This document shows positions 4,911 to 6,758 of a stretch of 6,758 nucleotides of DNA, one piece after another. The DNA comes from an uncultured bacterium (lineage in GTDB: Bacteria; Eisenbacteria; RBG-16-71-46; CAIMUX01), in assembly GCA_946886185.1 (NCBI GenBank), contig CAMPIC010000155.1, forward strand, positions 1 through 6,758, read 5' to 3'. Positions within the stretch are counted from its first letter, which is position 1. The number at the start of each line of letters is the position of its first letter. The notes under the pieces are model-generated. The model did no database searches, was not told the DNA's origin, and worked only from the letters and a program-made list of their open reading frames with translations. The translations under genes were made by a program, and so were the position numbers.

Positions 4911-6758
4911 ATGAAGTCGATGCTTCTCATGCTCGCCGTCCTCGCTGTGCTGCGGGTCTCGTTCCTCCTCGCCACTCTCGATCCCGCGGAAGAGCGGGTC
5001 ATGGAGGTGCTCGATCCCTCGGAATTGGAGTGGGATGCCGGACCGGAGCGCCCACTCTACGACCGCGAAGAGCTTTTCACGGCCACCGCGGCAGAAGCGA
5101 TTCGAGGTCGGTTCGGACTGCCGCTGACCTCATATCAGTTCATGGCCTACGGAGGCGGGTCGCTCGTCGTCGCGCTGCTCGCCGCGCCGGTGCATACGAT
5201 CTTCGGACCCTCCTACCTCGCCTTCAAACTGATCCCGTTCCTCGTCACGCTCCTGGGAGCGCTCTTCTGGACGCAGCTCGCGACCTGGATCTGGGGGCGG
5301 CGGGCTGGATGGACGTTCGCGGCTCTGTATCTGCTCGCTCCCAGCGTCTACGTGCGGACCATGTGGATCGCGAAGGGCGACCACTCCGAAGCGGCCACCT
5401 GGATCGGCGGCGCGCTGCTGCTGGCCGCGTGCGCGGCGACCTGGCGGCACGGCCTCGACCGATCCATTCCCGACACGCAGCCGCAAACACGATCGACCAA
5501 CCGCGATGACGGCGAGATCGCTCGACGCGGACGGTACGCGTTCGCCTGCGGGCTCGCGGTCGGCTTCGGGATCTTCCTCACCTATTCGACTGTTCCGGTG
5601 ACGGTTGCGATCCTGGGAAGCGCGCTCCTGGTCACGCGCGCGCGACCGCGGCGCGTGTGGCTCTTCGGCGCCGCGGGCCTGGCGCTGGGATGCGTTCCGT
5701 GGATCTGGAACCTTGCGCGCACTCGAGGAGACGCGCTGCGGGTGTACAGCCGTCCGCTTGGCGCGAGCGAGAATGCCGCGGAAGCGTGGACCCGCGCGCG
5801 TCTACTGATCGAAGACGGATTCCTGGCGAGCTACGACTTGCCGGGGGGCGCGGGAGAGGCAGCCGCCGCGATCTTTGCGCTCGCTTTCCTCGCGGGCTCG
5901 CTCGCGGTCGCCATCCATGCCATCACGTCCTGGCGCGCTTCGCGCTCGCCGGCAAACTCCGACATCTCTTCGCGCTCGCTAGTGGATTCCGACATCCCTT
6001 CGAACTCACCGGTGAATTCGGACATCACCCCGCGCTCGCCGAGTGGCTCCTTCACAGCGAGTACGGCCATGCTGGGTGGAATGGTTCTCGTGGGCGTGCT
6101 CGCGCATCTACTCGCGTTCTGTCTGAGCGCTCCGGACCGCTCCTCGCGCTATCTCATGCCGGTCTATCCGCTGCTGCTGCTCGTCATCGCGGGAGCCGCA
6201 TCGGGCGCGCTTCCCCGACTCCATCACTTGCGTCGTATCGCCGGCGCCCTCGCGCTGCTCACTCTGCTTTGCGGGCTCGGCGCGCAGGCGCTCGCCATCT
6301 CCAACGGCCGGTATCGCCCGCTCGCGGCGCCTCTGCGCAGCACCGACTGGCCTCTGCTGGGCGAAGTCGTAGGCCAGAAGCTTTCCTGGGAGCAGATCGC
6401 GAGCGTTCCTGAGCTGGTCGCGCCATATCTGTGGAACGGACTCGGCATGCGCCTCTATCACGCGGCGGAGATGGAGGACTGGGCCGAGGCGATCGCGCTC
6501 CTCCCGGAGAACGCGCGCGCACACGTGTGGGAAGGAATCGGCATCGTCTGGGGTCAAAGCAATGCACTGGAGGCAGGCGCGCGTCTCGACTCCCTGCCTC
6601 GCGAGGCGCAGCGCGACGTGGCGCGTGGCATCGTGCGCTATGCGGAGCTTCCTGTCGTGCCTCTGTCTCGCGGAGGATTCGACGGCGCCGAGACCTCCGC
6701 AATCGTCACCCTCCGGCGCGAGCGGATGTGGGCTTTCATGGAGCGCCTAGTCATGTTG
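4911..6758 (+). CDS. Polytopic membrane protein, probable GT-C-fold glycosyltransferase, 3'-truncated by window edge
   Basis: The frame is open from 4911 to the last base (616 residues so far, no stop). I count about twelve hydrophobic segments, near residues 4-23, 84-99, 104-128, 133-148, 162-178, 209-225, 228-243, 248-266, 318-339, 386-407, 416-433 and 443-463, then a hydrophilic, mostly helical C-terminal part from about 475. A long acidic first loop (24-80, with D24, E27, E28 and DREE at 51-54), the loop motif KGDHSE (155-160) and RYLMPVYP (413-420) resemble GT39/ArnT-like GT-C enzymes. These use polyprenyl-phosphate sugars at the outer face of the membrane. Family membership is an inference from architecture. 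A Ser/Asp-rich loop (344-380) contains a tandem repeat. ATG at 4911 has GAGAGG (4895-4900) 10 nt upstream and puts the first helix at the N-terminus. An in-frame GTG at 4746 overlaps the previous stop as GTGA and would add 55 Pro/Ser/Thr-rich residues, but that stretch has lower third-position GC and AGA/CTA codons, so 4911 is preferred. Confidence 0.75.
   Translation, partial: MKSMLLMLAVLAVLRVSFLLATLDPAEERVMEVLDPSELEWDAGPERPLYDREELFTATAAEAIRGRFGLPLTSYQFMAYGGGSLVVALLAAPVHTIFGPSYLAFKLIPFLVTLLGALFWTQLATWIWGRRAGWTFAALYLLAPSVYVRTMWIAKGDHSEAATWIGGALLLAACAATWRHGLDRSIPDTQPQTRSTNRDDGEIARRGRYAFACGLAVGFGIFLTYSTVPVTVAILGSALLVTRARPRRVWLFGAAGLALGCVPWIWNLARTRGDALRVYSRPLGASENAAEAWTRARLLIEDGFLASYDLPGGAGEAAAAIFALAFLAGSLAVAIHAITSWRASRSPANSDISSRSLVDSDIPSNSPVNSDITPRSPSGSFTASTAMLGGMVLVGVLAHLLAFCLSAPDRSSRYLMPVYPLLLLVIAGAASGALPRLHHLRRIAGALALLTLLCGLGAQALAISNGRYRPLAAPLRSTDWPLLGEVVGQKLSWEQIASVPELVAPYLWNGLGMRLYHAAEMEDWAEAIALLPENARAHVWEGIGIVWGQSNALEAGARLDSLPREAQRDVARGIVRYAELPVVPLSRGGFDGAETSAIVTLRRERMWAFMERLVML
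5940..6050 (+). repeat. In-frame 30-bp tandem repeat, 3.7 copies
   Basis: Three consecutive 30-bp units (5940-5969, 5970-5999, 6000-6029) and a partial fourth (6030-6050) encode SRSPANSDIS, SRSLVDSDIP, SNSPVNSDIT and PRSPSGS. Each full unit contains a TCxGACATC core. The units have diverged at about a third of bases, so the repeat is not very recent. It lies in the hydrophilic loop before the helix at about 386-407, and unit gain or loss would keep the reading frame. Confidence 0.8.

Noticed and set aside
5657..6412. 251-codon plus-strand frame inside the membrane-protein gene
   Set aside because: It is Arg/Ala-rich and lacks hydrophobic periodicity, whereas the frame beginning at 4911 is open to the window edge and gives regular transmembrane segments.

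Overview
The window is GC-rich throughout. Its genes have strong G/C third-position bias, use GTG starts with purine-rich ribosome binding sites, and are surrounded by long spurious open frames on both strands. That fits a high-GC bacterium. The signal peptides, secreted GRYWYD-motif protein and glycosyltransferase-like membrane protein would suit an environmental lineage such as Myxococcota, Gemmatimonadota or a candidate phylum like Eisenbacteria. This taxonomic guess is weak. No RNA gene, insertion sequence, integrase, CRISPR array or attachment site was seen.

Layout: (1) 2-901 (+) is the C-terminal two thirds of an L-lysine 6-aminotransferase (lat), cut by the left edge. (2) 902-1027 is a convergent gap with a 9-bp-stem hairpin. 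(3) 1028-1612 (-) is a small secreted protein with a duplicated GRYWxD...GxEG motif. (4) 1613-1907 is a divergent intergenic region with an inverted repeat, a good sigma70-like promoter and a structured leader. (5) 1908-3107 (+) is a type II-family L-asparaginase of the Rhizobium etli ReAV kind. It keeps the expected catalytic and zinc-site residues but carries an extra, strongly charged low-complexity insert. (6) 3115-3690 (-) is an unrecognised secreted protein, tail to tail with the asparaginase gene 7 bp away. (7) 3691-3945 is a second divergent intergenic region, with a dyad overlapping a weak candidate promoter. (8) 3946-4749 (+) is an AAC(3)-family N-acetyltransferase. (9) 4911 (or 4746) to the right edge (+) is a large polytopic membrane protein, probably a GT-C-fold glycosyltransferase. 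It has an in-frame 30-bp tandem repeat in one hydrophilic loop and continues past the window.

The genes do not form one obvious pathway. Two are amino-acid enzymes (lysine transamination, asparagine hydrolysis), two are exported proteins on the opposite strand, and the acetyltransferase and membrane protein may be co-transcribed. I see no convincing new multi-gene system. The most noteworthy points are the low-complexity insertions in two otherwise recognisable proteins, the structured leader of the asparaginase gene, and the repeated-motif secreted protein.
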